Shown piece after piece: positions 42,832 to 51,934 of a stretch of DNA of 64,000 nt. A model generated the notes under the pieces. It was not told the origin of the DNA and did no database searches. It saw only the letters and a list, made by a program, of their open reading frames with translations. This DNA is from Actinomycetota bacterium (GTDB lineage Bacteria > Actinomycetota > Actinomycetes > Streptosporangiales > Streptosporangiaceae). Both the position numbers and the translations under genes were made by a program. The stretch is taken from the NCBI GenBank assembly GCA_021324595.1, contig JAJPIV010000028.1, positions 1 through 64,000 on the forward strand, read 5' to 3'. Positions within the stretch are counted from its first letter, which is position 1. Every line of letters begins with the position of its first letter.

Positions 42832-43815
42832 TCACCGCTCCTGGCAGGCCGGGATCGCGCCGAGGCGGCGAAGCCGTGCGGTCGCGCCGCCGGGCGCGAA
42901 GTCGCCGCGCTTGGCGGCGGTGTAGTAGGTGTAGTAGCGGTGCAGCGGGTGGCTGAGGTCGATCCCCACCCCGGCGTGGACGTGCACCGCCGTGTGGGCG
43001 ATCCGGTGGCCGGCCGCGGCCGCCCAGGACTTCGCTGCGGCGCCCCCGGCCTCGGCGGGCAGCCCCCGCTCCAGGGGCCAGGCCGCCTGCCACATCGTCA
43101 GCCGGATCGCCTCGGCGTCGATGCAGGCGTCGGCGAGGCGCTGGGCGACCGCCTGGAGCGCCCCGATCAGACGACTGCTCCCGGTCGCGCCGCTCGCCCC
43201 GCCCAGCAGCCGGTCCGTGCCCAGCCGCGCCCCGGCCTGCTCCAGCAGCCCCGCACCGGGGCCGTCGACGAGCACCTGCGGCCGGCGGGCCACGCCCGGA
43301 CGCAGAAGGCCGTCGTCCCGCCCGGCGCCGCAGCCGGCACCAGGAAAGGCCCCGGCCGCCGTCGCCGACGGGACCGCGGTCTTGGCCCCGCTGACCCGCG
43401 AGCCGCTTCCCGTGGGACGATGATGACCGACAGGCCCCTGTGGCGCGAGGCCAGCGGGTCGGTGCGGCAGGCGAGCCAGACGTAGTCGGCATGGGCGATC
43501 AGGCTCGTCCACTGGCCGTTGATCACGTGTTGATCGCCGTCGCGGACCGCGCTGGTGCGCAGCGAGGCCAGGTCCGTCCCTGCCCCGGGCTCGGAGTGCC
43601 CGATCGAGAAGTGGATCTGGCCCGCCGCGATCTTCGGCAGGTAGAACGACTTCTGCTGCTCGGTGCCGAACCTCATGATCGTCGGCCCTGCCAGCTGCCG
43701 CACGATCTGCCGGTAGGCGCGGCCATCGCCGGTAGTCGCCGTCTCCGGCCTGGCCGGCCCGGCGCTCGGGCGTCATCAGGCCGGCGAAGTACCCGCGCAG
43801 CTCGCAGCGGAGCAG
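42832..43815 (-). pseudogene. Acyl-CoA dehydrogenase remnants (ChsE2/FadE29-like N-terminal part joined to ChsE1/FadE28-like C-terminal part)
   Basis: ELRGYFAGLMTPERRAG..., QLAGPTIMRFGTEQQKSFYLPKIAAGQIHFSIGHSEPGAGTDLASLRTSAVRDGDQHVINGQWTSLIAHADYVWLACRTDPLASRHRGLSVIIVP, then in another frame LIGALQAVAQRLADACIDAEAIRLTMWQAAWPLERGLP...AGHRIAHTAVHVHAGVGIDLSHPLHRYYTYYTAAKRGDFAPGGATARLRRLG. Confidence 0.78.
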
Positions 43816-44084
43816 GGGCGGTCCGTGAGGGGCGGTCCGTGAGGGGCGGGGCGGGCGGTCCGGGGCGGGCTGCCCGGGCGGGCGCGCTCGGCCCGCCCGG
43901 GAGGCCGCAGGCGCCGCCTGGTGCCGGGAGCGGCCTCGAAGCGTATCCTGAGTTGAAGTTAACTTCACAAGGTGGGCGCTGCACGCTACCGGGCAGCGCC
44001 CCGTGGCGGGCGGGACGCTGCGCGAGCGGCGACACGGTGGCGGGCGTTGCGCGGCGGCAGTCCCAGCCAGGGAGGGGAGTCACG

Positions 44085-44579
44085 GTGGCGACCGGGGCGG
44101 ATGCGGCGGTGCCGCGCAGCATCGATTTGCTGACCGTCGGCGAGATCGCGCGGCGCAGCGGCTTCGCCGAATCTGCGATCCGCTACTACGAGCGCCTCGG
44201 CCTGCTGGCGGCCACACGGACCTCGGGCGGCCAGCGGCGGTTCGAGCGGAGCATGCTGCGTCGGCTGGCGTTCATCCGGGCCGCGCGGAACATCGGCCTG
44301 AGCCTGGACGAGGTGGCCGCGACGCTGAGGTCGCTTCCGGCCGGGCGGACGCCCACCCGGACGGACTGGGCCAGGCTCTCCGCAGGCTGGCGCGACCGCT
44401 TGGACGGCCAGATCGCCGCGCTGGTGGCCCTGCGCGACGGCCTTGACTCCTGCATCGGATGCGGCTGCCTGTCCCTGGATCGCTGCGCGATCTCCAACCC
44501 GGGTGACTCGGCGCGCGCCGACGGGCCGGGCGCCGCCTACCTGCCGCCCGGCCTGCGCCGGGCCGACCCAGGCCGGTGA
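44085..44579 (+). CDS. soxR: Redox-sensitive MerR-family regulator SoxR
   Basis: LTVGEIARRSGFAESAIRYYERLGLLAATRTSGGQRRFERSMLRRLAFIRAARNIGLSLDEV; cluster motif CIGCGCLSLDRCAISNPGD. Confidence 0.93.
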   Translation: MATGADAAVPRSIDLLTVGEIARRSGFAESAIRYYERLGLLAATRTSGGQRRFERSMLRRLAFIRAARNIGLSLDEVAATLRSLPAGRTPTRTDWARLSAGWRDRLDGQIAALVALRDGLDSCIGCGCLSLDRCAISNPGDSARADGPGAAYLPPGLRRADPGR

Positions 44580-44702
44580 GGTGGCGCGCGGAGGGTGCCT
44601 GCCGGGCCGCCGGGGCGCGTCCGCCTGGGAGCGCGCCCGGCCGGCCTAGGTGCGCACTGCCGGCGCTGGCCGGGCGGACCGGGGCCGACCCGAAGGCCGC
44701 CG

Positions 44703-44864
44703 GTGACGTGATCGTGGCTGCGCGGACACGATCGGCCCGCCGCGGACGGCGGGGTGATCACGGCAGCCCTGTCCAGCCAGGTCCCGACGGCGCCGCCGCG
44801 CGGCTCGTCGCCATGTGCGAGGGGGCGGCAGGCCAGCGTGACGATCACCGGGCGGCTGGGCTGA
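44703..44864 (+). pseudogene. Internally deleted thiolase remnant (N-terminal and C-terminal ends)
   Basis: [17 protein letters not shown] (thiolase start-like), then ARLVAMCEGG... and out-of-frame QASVTITGRLG*, resembling the thiolase end ..MCEGGGQANVTIIERLG*. Confidence 0.55.
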
Positions 44865-44931
44865 CCGGCCGCGCCCGGCCGAGCGCGCGGTTGCGCGCCG
44901 CCCGGCGCGGGCGACGCGGTACCGTCCGGTC

Positions 44932-45654
44932 ATGAGCCCGCCACCGCCGCCGCCGCGGCCGCCGCGGCCGAGCTGGACCGCCGCCGCGGCGTGGCTGTGG
45001 CGGATCACGGCCAGCCTCGTGCACCCGATCGTGCTGGTGTTCTTCCTCGCGGCCGTCTTCTCCCGCCTGTCGGGGGACACCGTGCGCGCCGCCTACTTCG
45101 GCGCGGTGGGCCTGGCCCTGGCGTGGGACCGGGCCAGCCGACGGGGGCACGCCGCCGCGCTGGCTGGCGCGAACGGACGAGCCGGGGCGGCCGGGCGGGA
45201 CGAGCTCGTGCTGGCCCGCGTGGCCGCGTTCTCGGCGGACTCGGCGGAGCGCCGCCGGGCCGCGACCAGGCCGCTGCTCGGTCCGGCGCTGCTGGCCGGC
45301 ATCACCTACGCCGTGGTGGTCGGGGCGTTCCCGCGCTACTCGGTGCCCGCCACCGTCTGCGTCACCAGCCTGGCCGCGGCCGCCATCGTGGTCGCCTGGC
45401 GGACCTCCGGTGAGGCGTCCGGGCCGGCGCCGCGCCTGCGCCCGGCGGGACTGGCCGCGTGGGCGCTCGTTGCCGTCGGCGCCTCTGCCCTGGAACTGGT
45501 CTCGCTCTACCTGCAGCCCACCCTCACCACCGACTCCTACGCCCATCCCACGCTGAGCTACCTCGCGGACGGCATTCTCGCCGCATGGCCCGGCCGCTCC
45601 GCCGTGATCTTCGGCTGGCTCGCCTTCGGCTGGTACCTGGCCCGGTTGTGATGA
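44932..45654 (+). CDS. Multi-pass membrane protein of unknown function
   Basis: WLWRITASLVHPIVLVFFLAAVFSRLSGDTVRAAYFGAVGLALAW..., LLAGITYAVVVGAF..., predicted TM helices. Confidence 0.7.
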
Positions 45655-45854
45655 GCAGCCACTGGCTCACCGTGGCCGGGTACCTGACGTTCCTTGCGCT
45701 GGGCACCGGGCTGAACGTCTGGGCGCACCGGCGGCCGCGGTCGGGCATCCCGACGATCGGCCAGGTGCTCGCCCGGATCATGCGGACCCGGACCGGCCGG
45801 ATCGCGATGGTGGCGTGGTGGGCCTTCATCGGCCTGCACCTGTTCTCCAAGTGA
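45651..45854 (+). CDS. DUF6186-like small membrane protein
   Basis: MSSHWLTVAGYLTFLALGTGLNVWAHRRPRSGIPTIGQVLARIMRTRTGRIAMVAWWAFIGLHLFSK; overlaps the upstream stop. Confidence 0.7.
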   Translation: MSSHWLTVAGYLTFLALGTGLNVWAHRRPRSGIPTIGQVLARIMRTRTGRIAMVAWWAFIGLHLFSK

Positions 45855-45924
45855 GGCCGGAACGCTCGGCGAACCGCTCGTGGGCCTGGGCCGTCGCCGA
45901 CTCCACCAGGTCCGCGCAGGACGG

Positions 45925-46067
45925 CAGGTCCCCGATCCGCCGAGCCGGTCGCGCTGGGCGGCGCCCATCACCATGTGCCGCTGACCGGCGGCGACCAGCC
46001 TCAGCACGCCCCGGAACGGCATGCAGCCCTCCGCCACCCGGCGCCCCGGTCCGGGTGCGACCAGCAT
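45925..46067 (-). pseudogene. Remnant of an IpdB-like CoA-transferase beta subunit
   Basis: GRRVAEGCMPFRGVLRLVAAGQRHMVMGAAQRDRLGGSG; resembles the EGWMPF..VF..VA.GRRHVVMGA.Q.DR.GN core of IpdB; flanking frames degenerate. Confidence 0.6.
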
Positions 46068-46249
46068 CGCCTAGCCGCCGGTGATCAGCAGGGCGGGGCG
46101 AACGCAGGCCGGGCCATGCGAGCGCCGATGGCGGGTATCACGCCCATCGGGCTGGCGGGCGTCATTTGCCCCGGCGTTGGCGCGAATACCCGGACGCGGT
46201 GCATGCGGATGCGTAAAGTTGTCCAGCGAACCCGGGCGGTGAGGAGCGT

Positions 46250-47365
46250 GTGATGCGGGTGGCGGGCGGCTGGCGCGCGATGTGGCGGGGCGCGGCCCTG
46301 GCCGGTGCCCTCGTGCTTGTGACATCCGCTGCCCAGCCCGCCCGGGCCCTTGCCCACGGGACCTGGCGGATCGCCGCCGTCCTGGCCAGCCCCGGCGAGG
46401 TCGTGAACCTCTACGCGGTCGCCGCGATCGGCTCGCGCGACGCCTGGGCGGTGGGCAGCGCGACCCCGCTGGGTGGTGCCGATCACGGACTGGTCGAGCA
46501 CTGGAACGGCCGCCTTTGGGCTGACTGGAGCCCGGCGGCGAGAGTGGCGAACCTGAAGAGCTCCGACCTCACCGCAATAGCCGCTCCCGCGCGGACGGAC
46601 GTGTGGATCGGCGGCTCCGGTGCCACCGACTCGTACGCGCTCTTTTGGAACGGCAGCCGCTGGCGCCAGCTGTGGCTCCGCAAGCCGATCCTGATCAGCG
46701 CGATCGCCGCGTTCTCGCCCCGGGACGTGTGGGTGTTCGGCGACGACAACGGCCCGGCCGTGGACCGGTGGGACGGCCATCGGTGGCATTTCAGCTGGGC
46801 CCCGGCGTTCGGCGCCAGGGTCAGCGCGCTCTCGCCGTCCGACATCTGGTCAGCGGGGGCCAGGGGCATCAGGAAGCAGCGGACGCTGGTCCTGTCGCAC
46901 TGGGCGGGCGGGTCCTGGCGGCTGATCCGCCTCCCGCGCGTCAGCGCGAAGGCCGGCGACTACCTGGCGCGGCCCAGCGTCCTGGCCCTCTCCGACACCG
47001 AGGTCTGGGTCAGCGCCGAGATCACCGCTCGCGACGGCATCCACCTGGTCCGCCCGGTGCTGCTGCGCTGGGACGGCTCGTCCTGGGCGGTGTTCCGCTG
47101 CCCGCTCACCAAGACCGTGGTGACCCAGATGATCCCGGACGGCAGCGGGGGGCTCTGGCTGGCTGGCGGGGCCGGGCCGCCGATGCCCGGCTACTTCCTG
47201 CACTTCCTCGCCGGCGGGTGGACCTGGATCCAGGCGCCGCAGCCCAAGGCCAGCCGGAACCCGATCCCCTGGGGGATCGCCGCGGTCCCCGGCACCCGTC
47301 AGCTCCTCGCGGTGGGCACCGTCATCGTCGGCGGCGAGGGGATCATCTACCACGGCGTGGCCTGA
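46250..47365 (+). CDS. Secreted beta-propeller-like protein of unknown function
   Basis: Signal peptide (MWRGAALAGALVLVTSAAQPARALAHG); repeated (R/D)DVW.(G/F)G.....W.G..W blocks. Confidence 0.7.
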   Translation: MMRVAGGWRAMWRGAALAGALVLVTSAAQPARALAHGTWRIAAVLASPGEVVNLYAVAAIGSRDAWAVGSATPLGGADHGLVEHWNGRLWADWSPAARVANLKSSDLTAIAAPARTDVWIGGSGATDSYALFWNGSRWRQLWLRKPILISAIAAFSPRDVWVFGDDNGPAVDRWDGHRWHFSWAPAFGARVSALSPSDIWSAGARGIRKQRTLVLSHWAGGSWRLIRLPRVSAKAGDYLARPSVLALSDTEVWVSAEITARDGIHLVRPVLLRWDGSSWAVFRCPLTKTVVTQMIPDGSGGLWLAGGAGPPMPGYFLHFLAGGWTWIQAPQPKASRNPIPWGIAAVPGTRQLLAVGTVIVGGEGIIYHGVA

Positions 47366-47652
47366 AGGTCAGGCCCGCGGCGAACCGGCGCACGGCCCGG
47401 CGTGCGATCTCGATGGCGCGCAGCGCCCCGCCCGGGAGAGCGCCGCCGAGCCGGGTGACCGCTGGGGCGGCCCGGCCCAGGCCCCGCTCGATTCGGCGGC
47501 GAGCACCGGCCCGGACGCGGGGAACGGCCCGGGCAGCGGGGTGCGCAGGCCGAGGGTGGTGTCATCCCGGAATACCGGCGGCGGTCGCCGCGGCCCGAGC
47601 CGGGCGGATTGCCATTGAGCGCGCGTTTAACGTCGCGTGTCAGAATCGTGAC

Positions 47653-49713
47653 GTGGCCGGGAACGACGACGAAATGGGTGCCGCGATCGGACAGCTCGCG
47701 GCCGAGCTGGCCGAATGCAGGCAGCGGGGCATCGAGAGGCTGGACCGCCACGGTCACAAGCAGTCGCCGGTCGCTGCGGACGTGCTCCAGCGGCTAGCCC
47801 GGGAGTACACCGAGTCGCGGGGGATCCAGGCGCATGGCCGGACCGCGCAGATCAAGGTGCTGCTCAGGCATGCACTTGACGCGCTCGCGGTGGCCGGCGG
47901 CGAGGCGGACGCGAACCTGATCCGCGACTTGTTCTTCGGCGACTCGGCCGGCATCGTGCTGATGTCCGCGGGCGAGCTGCTCGAAAGCGCCCAGCGTAGG
48001 CTCGGCGAGCCGAGCGAGGCGCGGTTCCGCGAGCGTCGGCAGACCGCGTTCCGCGCCTTCGCGGCCTTCCTGATCCAGTTTGCCGCCGACGCGCGGGGCC
48101 GGGCGGACGACGCGCGGGGCCGGGCTGCCGGAGCCGAGGCCGTCCCCGGGGCCGAGCCGGGAGGCGGCGCGGGCGCAGCTGTCGCGGCCACGGCCAGCCG
48201 GCTCGCGGGGGTGACGCGGCGCGAGGTGGCCACCGCCTACGTCGATGACGGCGAGCGCTTCGTCGAGCTGCTCGCCGAGGCCATCAACGTGACGATCGTC
48301 GGGTACACCAACCAGCGCCTGGCCGGGCGGCTTGAGGAGGCGCTGCGGCGCAAGCGCGAGGCGCTCGGGAGGCCGGATGCGTTCTGGAGCTCGCTGCGGA
48401 TCGTCTACCTCAGCATGGGCCTGCTCGATTTCCTCAATGACGAGCGCTCGGAATTCCCCGACCCCAAGGAGGCGGCCCGGCTGCGGCGGCTGGCCGCCAC
48501 CTACGGGTATCGTTCCCTGCTCGCCTTCCTGCGGCGCACCCCGTCCTTCCGGTGGGCGCTCTATGAGGCCCAGCACGTGCCCCCGCTGATCGGCACGATC
48601 TTCGAGATGCCCGCCGGCACGCGGATCGTCCAGCTGCTGGTCCCGCGCCCGCAGCGCAGCGCCCCCGACCACCGCTTCATCGAGATGGAGGACCTGCCCG
48701 ACCAGTACTTCGCCAGCGCCTTCGAGGACATCGTCCACAACAGCGTCAGCGACAACAAGATCGTGCCGATCGGGCTGCCGGCCGATGGGGTGTTCCGCTG
48801 CACCGGGATGCGGTACCGGCAGAGGGTGCTCGTCGACGGCTCCGGGGAGACCGGATGGCTGCCCGTGGTGCTCGTGATCACCTACCAGCGCCGCGGCGAT
48901 CGGGTAGACGTCCTGCTGCAACGGCGCACTGCGAACAATGCGGCCCGCGAGCTCGGCCGCATCTCGCACCTGGCCGCCCACATCTACTACCAGGAGATGA
49001 TCGAGGCCGGCCCGCCAGGCGGCGCTGCCCAGCTGATCCTCGGCATCGACGACGAGGTGACCGTCCAGGCGGCCCGGCGGCGGGTGCAGATGGAGACCGG
49101 GGAGGACCTGCCGCTGGCGCTGCTTCCGGTCGGCACTGGCCGGTACCTGCATCACGACAAGGAGCACATGTTCTTCTTTGCCTACGCGCTGGAGCTGCCC
49201 GAGGACTTTCAGTTCCCGCGCCAAGCCGAGATGAGCTCGTTCTCCCTGGGCGCGCTGCTAGACGTGCGGGAGAATCACGCGCTGCGTAACGCGCTGCTGC
49301 TGTGCCGGTCCGCTGGCATGTCGGCGCGGGCCTGGTCGGTCGGCTCGGAGATCGCCGCGCTCAACCTGGTCCTGCACGGCCATGGCGATCTCGCGGACCG
49401 CGTCAGGACCAGCGGCGGGCCGTCCGGCGCCAGGTGCGCGGCCGTGGCCGCCGAGCTCGAGGAACTGGAGCGGCGGACCAGGCAGCAGTGGATCAGCGGC
49501 GGCCAGGAGGCGGAGATCCTCGGGCTGTCCGGCTGGCAGTTCCGCGAGCTCTACGGGATCCTGCTGCCGGCCTACGCCGCCCTCGGCATCACGGGGGCCG
49601 GCCAGCAGCTGGCCCTGCTGCGGGCCGACACGGGCAGGTCGCGGGCACTTGCCCGGCTCGCCGAGCTCTACCACGACGAGACCCTGATGACCGGCCTTCC
49701 GCTGGAGCTGTGA
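47653..49713 (+). CDS. Multidomain protein of unknown function: helical N-terminal domain, middle alpha/beta domain, degenerate Nudix-like region
   Basis: GTG start VAGNDDEMGAAIGQLAAELAECRQRGIERLDRHG...; middle INVTIVGYTNQRLAGRLEEALRRKREALGRPDAFWSSLRIVYLSMGLLDFLND; C-terminal PVVLVITYQRRGDRVDVLLQRRTANN...AARRRVQMETGEDLPLALLPVG...KEHMFFFAYALELPEDFQFPR. Confidence 0.75.
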   Translation: MAGNDDEMGAAIGQLAAELAECRQRGIERLDRHGHKQSPVAADVLQRLAREYTESRGIQAHGRTAQIKVLLRHALDALAVAGGEADANLIRDLFFGDSAGIVLMSAGELLESAQRRLGEPSEARFRERRQTAFRAFAAFLIQFAADARGRADDARGRAAGAEAVPGAEPGGGAGAAVAATASRLAGVTRREVATAYVDDGERFVELLAEAINVTIVGYTNQRLAGRLEEALRRKREALGRPDAFWSSLRIVYLSMGLLDFLNDERSEFPDPKEAARLRRLAATYGYRSLLAFLRRTPSFRWALYEAQHVPPLIGTIFEMPAGTRIVQLLVPRPQRSAPDHRFIEMEDLPDQYFASAFEDIVHNSVSDNKIVPIGLPADGVFRCTGMRYRQRVLVDGSGETGWLPVVLVITYQRRGDRVDVLLQRRTANNAARELGRISHLAAHIYYQEMIEAGPPGGAAQLILGIDDEVTVQAARRRVQMETGEDLPLALLPVGTGRYLHHDKEHMFFFAYALELPEDFQFPRQAEMSSFSLGALLDVRENHALRNALLLCRSAGMSARAWSVGSEIAALNLVLHGHGDLADRVRTSGGPSGARCAAVAAELEELERRTRQQWISGGQEAEILGLSGWQFRELYGILLPAYAALGITGAGQQLALLRADTGRSRALARLAELYHDETLMTGLPLEL

Positions 49714-49772
49714 CCCCCGGTACGACCGCCATCCTCAGGGTGGCCAGGCACGGCGACCGATATAAGTGTGCT

Positions 49773-50426
49773 GTGAACGTGGACGCCTACTTCGATGACC
49801 TGTACCGGAGCCATGACCGGTACTGGTGGCGGGGTGATGAGCGGTACTCGGCTGCCGCCGACGCCTATCCCACGTCACTGCTCACCCAGCAGACGCTCCG
49901 GCTGATCGAGGGCCGCCCGCCCGGGCGCGCCCTCGACCTCGGGGCGGGTGAGGGAACCGACTCGATCAGGCTCGCGCTGCTCGGCTACGAGGTGGACGCG
50001 GTCGAGGTCAGCAGTGTGGCAGCGGGCAAGATCTGCTCGTTCGCCCGGGCTGCGGGCGCGCGGGTGAACGTGATCGTCGCCGATGCGGGCACCTACCGTC
50101 CTGCCAGCCGTTACGACGTGGTGATCTGCAATGGCGTGCTGCACTACATCGAGGACAAGGAGCCGGTCCTGCGGGCGATGCAGGAGGCCACGGCAGACGG
50201 CGGGCTGAACGTGCTCTCGTTGTGGAGCACCTACACTCCGGTGCCCGGCTGCCACCAGCGGGTGCCGGTGAGCTGTGACGATGAGAACGGCCTGGTCGTG
50301 AAGGCATACCAGGGCTGGCGCAAGGAACTGCTCTACATGGAGCGGGACAAGCCCGAGGCCGCGCACGGCGAGATGCCGCCGCACCGGCACAGCCACATCA
50401 AGATGATCGCCCGCAAGGCGCCGTGA
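49773..50426 (+). CDS. Class I SAM-dependent methyltransferase (TehB-like)
   Basis: GRALDLGAGEGTDSIRLALLGYEVDAVEVSSVAAGKICSFARAAGARVNVIVADAGTYRPASRYDVVICNGVLHYI. Confidence 0.88.
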   Translation: MNVDAYFDDLYRSHDRYWWRGDERYSAAADAYPTSLLTQQTLRLIEGRPPGRALDLGAGEGTDSIRLALLGYEVDAVEVSSVAAGKICSFARAAGARVNVIVADAGTYRPASRYDVVICNGVLHYIEDKEPVLRAMQEATADGGLNVLSLWSTYTPVPGCHQRVPVSCDDENGLVVKAYQGWRKELLYMERDKPEAAHGEMPPHRHSHIKMIARKAP

Positions 50427-50607
50427 CCGGGCCGCTGCTCATCGGCCTGCCGCCATCCTGAGGATTCCGCCGGCTTGCGCGGGGACAGGCAGCTTTCCGT
50501 CACTCATCGCCCATCTGCCGTCCTGGGATCCCCCGGATTCCTCCCGCACCGTGGTCTTGGCGGTCCGGCAGGCTTCGCACACGGCCGGAGCCGGAGGGAG
50601 GCGAAGG

Positions 50608-50901
50608 ATGACCTACCTGCTGGCGGCGGTCACGCTCGCGCTCGCCGTGGCGGTCGCCGCGGCCGTGACCGTGGTGACGCTGGCTTGTCATGAGGAGGAA
50701 CGGCGCCGGAGCCTGCGCGGTCCGGCTCCCGGCCCGGTGACCCGCCTGGCCCGGCGGCTGCTGGCGATGCCCGACGCTCCGGTGATCGTGGCGGACGGGG
50801 GGCGGCGCGGTCACGGGCCGCGGGCGCCAGCTCGCGAGCCAGTCACGGCCGGTCACGCTCCCGGCGCCCAGGACCCGCCGGCCATGGCCCGGCGCGCGTA
50901 G
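50608..50901 (+). CDS. Small single-TM protein
   Basis: MTYLLAAVTLALAVAVAAAVTVVTLACHEEERRRSLRG; plausible Shine-Dalgarno (ggagggaggcgaagg). Confidence 0.5.
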   Translation: MTYLLAAVTLALAVAVAAAVTVVTLACHEEERRRSLRGPAPGPVTRLARRLLAMPDAPVIVADGGRRGHGPRAPAREPVTAGHAPGAQDPPAMARRA

Positions 50902-50996
50902 CCCGGCGCCGGCCCGGTCCCGCCGCCCGGAGCCGGGCGATGCTGCCCTGGCAGGCTGGCCCGCCGCCGGCTCACGTGCCGCTGTGCCCGGGTGCC

Positions 50997-51806
50997 TCAC
51001 CGCGTCTTCCTGGCGACGCCGCCCCACGCGGACCTGGCGTCCGCCGGCGCCTGGTCGGCCGGGTCCGGCCGCCAGGCATGGACGTACACCACGCCGGGGG
51101 GCACGAGCTCGAGGCCGTCGAAGAAGCGGGACACCTCCTCCCTCGTGCGCAGCGTCTGCGGGGTGGAGACCCGCTCGTTGTAGCGGCGCTGGGCCTCCGC
51201 CTGGGATGGGTGGATGTCGCTGGCCGGGTGAGACAGGGCCAGGTAGCTGCCCGGCGGCAGCGCCGTCATCAGGCGGGCGGTGATGCGGTACGGCTGCTCG
51301 CTGTCCTGGATCAGGTGCATGATGCCGAGCAGCATGAGCGCCACTGGCCGGGAGAAGTCGAGGGTCCGGGCAGCCTCCCGGAGGATGGCGTCCGGCTGGC
51401 GCACGTCCCCGTCGATGTACTGGGTCGTCCCGTGCGGCCCGCTGGCCAGCAGCGCGCGCGCGTGGACGAGCACGATCGGGTCATTGTCCACGTAGACCAC
51501 CCGTGCGTCCGGCGCGACCGCCTGGGCGACCTCGTGGGTGTTGCTGGCCGACGGGATGCCGGTGCCGATGTCGAGGAATTGCCGGATCCCCGCCTCGCCG
51601 GCCAGGTACCTGACCGCCCGGGCCAGGAACGCCCGGTTGGCCCGCACCCGGAACCGCAGTCCCGGGCTGACCGCGAGCACGCGCTCCGCCGCCTCCCGGT
51701 CCGCGGTGAAGTTGTCCTTGCCGCCGAGCCAGTAGTCGTAGACGCGCGCCGGATGCGCGACCGACGTGTCGATGCTGGCCGGCATTGCCCCTTCGCGGCT
51801 GTCCAT
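50997..51806 (-). CDS. SAM-dependent methyltransferase, DUF574/Methyltransf_19 family
   Basis: SIDTSVAHPARVYDYWLGGKDNFTADREAAERVLAVSPGLRFRVRANRAFLARAVRYLAGEAGIRQFLDIGTGIPSASNTHEVAQ. Confidence 0.9.
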   Translation of the reverse strand: MDSREGAMPASIDTSVAHPARVYDYWLGGKDNFTADREAAERVLAVSPGLRFRVRANRAFLARAVRYLAGEAGIRQFLDIGTGIPSASNTHEVAQAVAPDARVVYVDNDPIVLVHARALLASGPHGTTQYIDGDVRQPDAILREAARTLDFSRPVALMLLGIMHLIQDSEQPYRITARLMTALPPGSYLALSHPASDIHPSQAEAQRRYNERVSTPQTLRTREEVSRFFDGLELVPPGVVYVHAWRPDPADQAPADARSAWGGVARKTR

Positions 51807-51934
51807 GATGCCACCTCATCTGCGCATGACAGCGCCGTCGGCGCGCGCGGAATGCCTTTCCGGGCACAGATTCTAGAATTGGCGGGCAGGCGAGGGGATG
51901 GCGGCTGGGTGGCGGCGGGCCGGGCCGCGCTACG

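Noticed and set aside
42832-43968. Annotating 42832-43968 as one intact acyl-CoA dehydrogenase
   Set aside because: Recognisable ACAD segments lie in different frames and the central region is absent.
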